A stretch of 39,528 nt of DNA from JAOADN01 sp046155885 (GTDB lineage: Bacteria; Pseudomonadota; Alphaproteobacteria; Rhodobacterales; Rhodobacteraceae). The translations under genes were made by a program, and so were the position numbers. Each line of letters opens with the position of its first letter. Positions within the stretch are counted from its first letter, which is position 1. This document shows, piece by piece, positions 38,228 to 39,528 of this stretch. The stretch is from NCBI GenBank assembly GCA_046155885.1, contig JBJXFU010000009.1, forward strand, positions 1-39,528. The letters run 5' to 3'. Below the pieces are notes generated by a model. That model was not told the DNA's origin. It saw nothing but the letters and a program-made list of their open reading frames with translations, and did not search any database.

Positions 38228-39400
38228 ATGGAATTGAGCGTCGTGAGTTTTCGGGGCCGGTTTTTTCGGGTCCTTTTTGCAGGCCTGCTCGCGGTTTTTT
38301 CCCAGCTCCTTGCGTACCCCGCAGCCGCGCACCTCACCGAAACCGCCAATGGCCTGATCTACTTCGACCGGGACGGCGCGAGCTTTTCGATGAAGATCGG
38401 CATCAACCTCGAAGCGATAATGGCCGGGATCGACCCGAAGCTGGCCGACACTTCGAAAAGCCCGAACGCCCCCGAGTACGATCGCCTGCGGCGCCTGTCG
38501 CCGGACGAGTTCATGAAGGCGTCTGCCGGGTACATCCCCACGCTGCTTGCCGGCATCCGCTTTGAGCTTGACGGAAAGCCGTTTGCCCCCGAACTGACCA
38601 AACTGGCGGTCCAGGACAAACCCGATCTGACGAAGCCGCGCGCCACGACCCTGTCATTCGCCGCGGCACTTCCCCCGGGTGCCAAGGCATTCACCTTCGG
38701 ATGGTCGCAGGAGTTCGGCAGGATTACCATCCGAACCACCAGCCCGCGCTCCCGCAACTCTTACGTCGAAATGCTGGAGAACGGCGTCACCAGCAGCCCG
38801 ATGGTCATAGACGACCTGAAATCCCGCACGGCCTGGGACATGATCGGCGACTTTGTCCTGATCGGCTTTCAGCACATCGTGCCGAAAGGGCTCGATCATA
38901 TCCTTTTCGTGGTCGGGATATTCCTCCTTTCGACCAGGTTGCGGCCGATCCTGGCGCAGGTCACGTCGTTCACGGTGGCCCATACCGTCACGCTGGGTCT
39001 CGGGACGCTCGGCCTCATCAACCTTCCGTCCGCGATCGTCGAACCGCTGATCGCTGCCTCGATCGTCTATGTGGCGGTCGAGAACATCCTGTTCCCGACG
39101 CTCAGCCCGTGGCGGGTCGCGGTGGTCTTCTGCTTCGGGCTGATGCACGGCCTGGGGTTTGCGGGGGTTCTCAGGGAACTGAACATCCCGCCGGGGGATT
39201 TTGTGACCGACCTGCTCAGCTTCAACGTCGGCGTCGAGCTGGGCCAGCTTGCCGTCATCGCCGTGTGTTTCCTGACGGTCGGCATCTGGTTCGGCAGCAA
39301 ACCCTGGTACAGGCAGCGCGTGGTGATTCCCGGTTCGCTGGCGGTCGCGGCGGTCGGAAGCTTCTGGTTCCTGCAGCGCACGATCTTTGCCTGGGTATAG
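38228..39400 (+). CDS. HupE/UreJ family membrane protein with N-terminal extracytoplasmic domain
   Basis: This 390-residue protein has a signal peptide or first helix (FFRVLFAGLLAVFSQLLAYPAAAH), then a beta-rich extracytoplasmic domain to about residue 205. About six helices follow with FVLIGFQHIVPKGLDHILFVVGIFLLS, TSFTVAHTVTLGLGTLGLI, VYVAVENILFPTLSPWR, CFGLMHGLGFAGVLRELNIP and NVGVELGQLAVIAVCFL. The HxxxGxDHxLF, FTxAHSxTL, HGLGFA and FNxGVExGQ motifs define the HupE/UreJ_2 family. Short HupE proteins move nickel or cobalt; the long form with this extra domain has no settled function. ATG 38228 places the signal at the N-terminus; the ribosome-binding site is poor. Confidence 0.88.
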   Translation: MELSVVSFRGRFFRVLFAGLLAVFSQLLAYPAAAHLTETANGLIYFDRDGASFSMKIGINLEAIMAGIDPKLADTSKSPNAPEYDRLRRLSPDEFMKASAGYIPTLLAGIRFELDGKPFAPELTKLAVQDKPDLTKPRATTLSFAAALPPGAKAFTFGWSQEFGRITIRTTSPRSRNSYVEMLENGVTSSPMVIDDLKSRTAWDMIGDFVLIGFQHIVPKGLDHILFVVGIFLLSTRLRPILAQVTSFTVAHTVTLGLGTLGLINLPSAIVEPLIAASIVYVAVENILFPTLSPWRVAVVFCFGLMHGLGFAGVLRELNIPPGDFVTDLLSFNVGVELGQLAVIAVCFLTVGIWFGSKPWYRQRVVIPGSLAVAAVGSFWFLQRTIFAWV

Positions 39401-39528
39401 ACCAAGTCGCAGCAAGTCAGATTGAGTCCGGAGACGGATAACCCGTCCCGGGCCCGACCCGGGACCTCGTGCGCCCCGAGGCGGCGCTGGTCGATGGCGA
39501 GGCCCCGGGGCGGGCCCGGGGCGCGAAG
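39401..39528. repeat. Two GC-rich hairpins at the right edge
   Basis: GTCCCGGG (39445-39452) and CCCGGGAC (39458-39465) form an 8-bp stem with a 5-base loop; 36 bases on, GCCCCGGG (39502-39509) and CCCGGGGC (39515-39522) form a second of the same size. A smaller stem GACGG/CCGTC (39433-39447) overlaps the first. No T run follows. They resemble REP-type palindromes; the first may end HupE-like gene transcription. Confidence 0.55.

Noticed and set aside
1..39528. CRISPR arrays, tRNA or rRNA genes, insertion sequences
   Set aside because: No regularly spaced repeats, cloverleaf sequence, rRNA segments or transposase motifs were seen on reading both strands.

Overview
The window looks like chromosomal DNA of a high-GC alphaproteobacterium, most likely Rhodobacterales/Rhodobacteraceae. 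The reasons are codon use, a D-type exosortase, a close match to the gene-transfer-agent (GTA) head-spike base family first known from Rhodobacter capsulatus, and the general gene style. No rRNA, tRNA, CRISPR array or insertion sequence was seen. All assignments come from reading translated motifs; no database search was run.

Layout. 1-2618 (+): the end of a release-factor-like gene (arfB), then an overlapping pair, a class III PLP enzyme resembling phospho-lyases and an APH-fold kinase. 2758-4170 (+): a Wzx-like flippase. 4190-11272 (-): a tight six-gene operon with manC, a GDP-mannose dehydrogenase (algD-like), a GT4 glycosyltransferase, a phosphomannomutase and two acyl/acetyltransferases; it should make GDP-mannuronate and modify a polysaccharide. 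11367-13676 (-): a rhomboid protease next to an exosortase-EpsI fusion (XrtD type). 13835-19407 (-): an outer-membrane beta-barrel, a Wza-like export protein, a large TPR lipoprotein (PrsT-like) and an ExoY-like priming sugar transferase. 19775-24018 (+): ExeA-like ATPase, chain-length regulator, BY-kinase-like ATPase and a GT2. Together these form an exosortase-linked exopolysaccharide (EPS) machine of the Wzx/Wzy type.

24253-35381 is a mosaic of short opposing units: a secreted beta-helix protein with its terminator, an 86-residue GTA spike-base homologue, a pyruvyltransferase with a coupled FrhB-like iron-sulfur protein, a 691-residue beta-helix protein without a signal peptide that looks like a spike or tail fibre, and then a Wzy-like polymerase and two glycosyltransferases on the + strand. 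The predicted product is an acidic, acetylated and pyruvylated EPS. Putative spike parts inside the locus that makes a surface polysaccharide suggest that a polysaccharide-binding particle component travels with its receptor.

35777-37679 (+) is a nicotinamidase/nicotinate phosphoribosyltransferase pair (pncA-pncB). It is bracketed by two inverted copies of an 82-bp element: a 16-bp palindrome, three 11-bp-spaced repeats and a GGTTAA box. 38228-39400 (+) is a HupE/UreJ-type membrane protein, and GC-rich hairpins close the window. The strongest candidates for something new are the EPS-linked spike genes and the inverted elements around pncAB.
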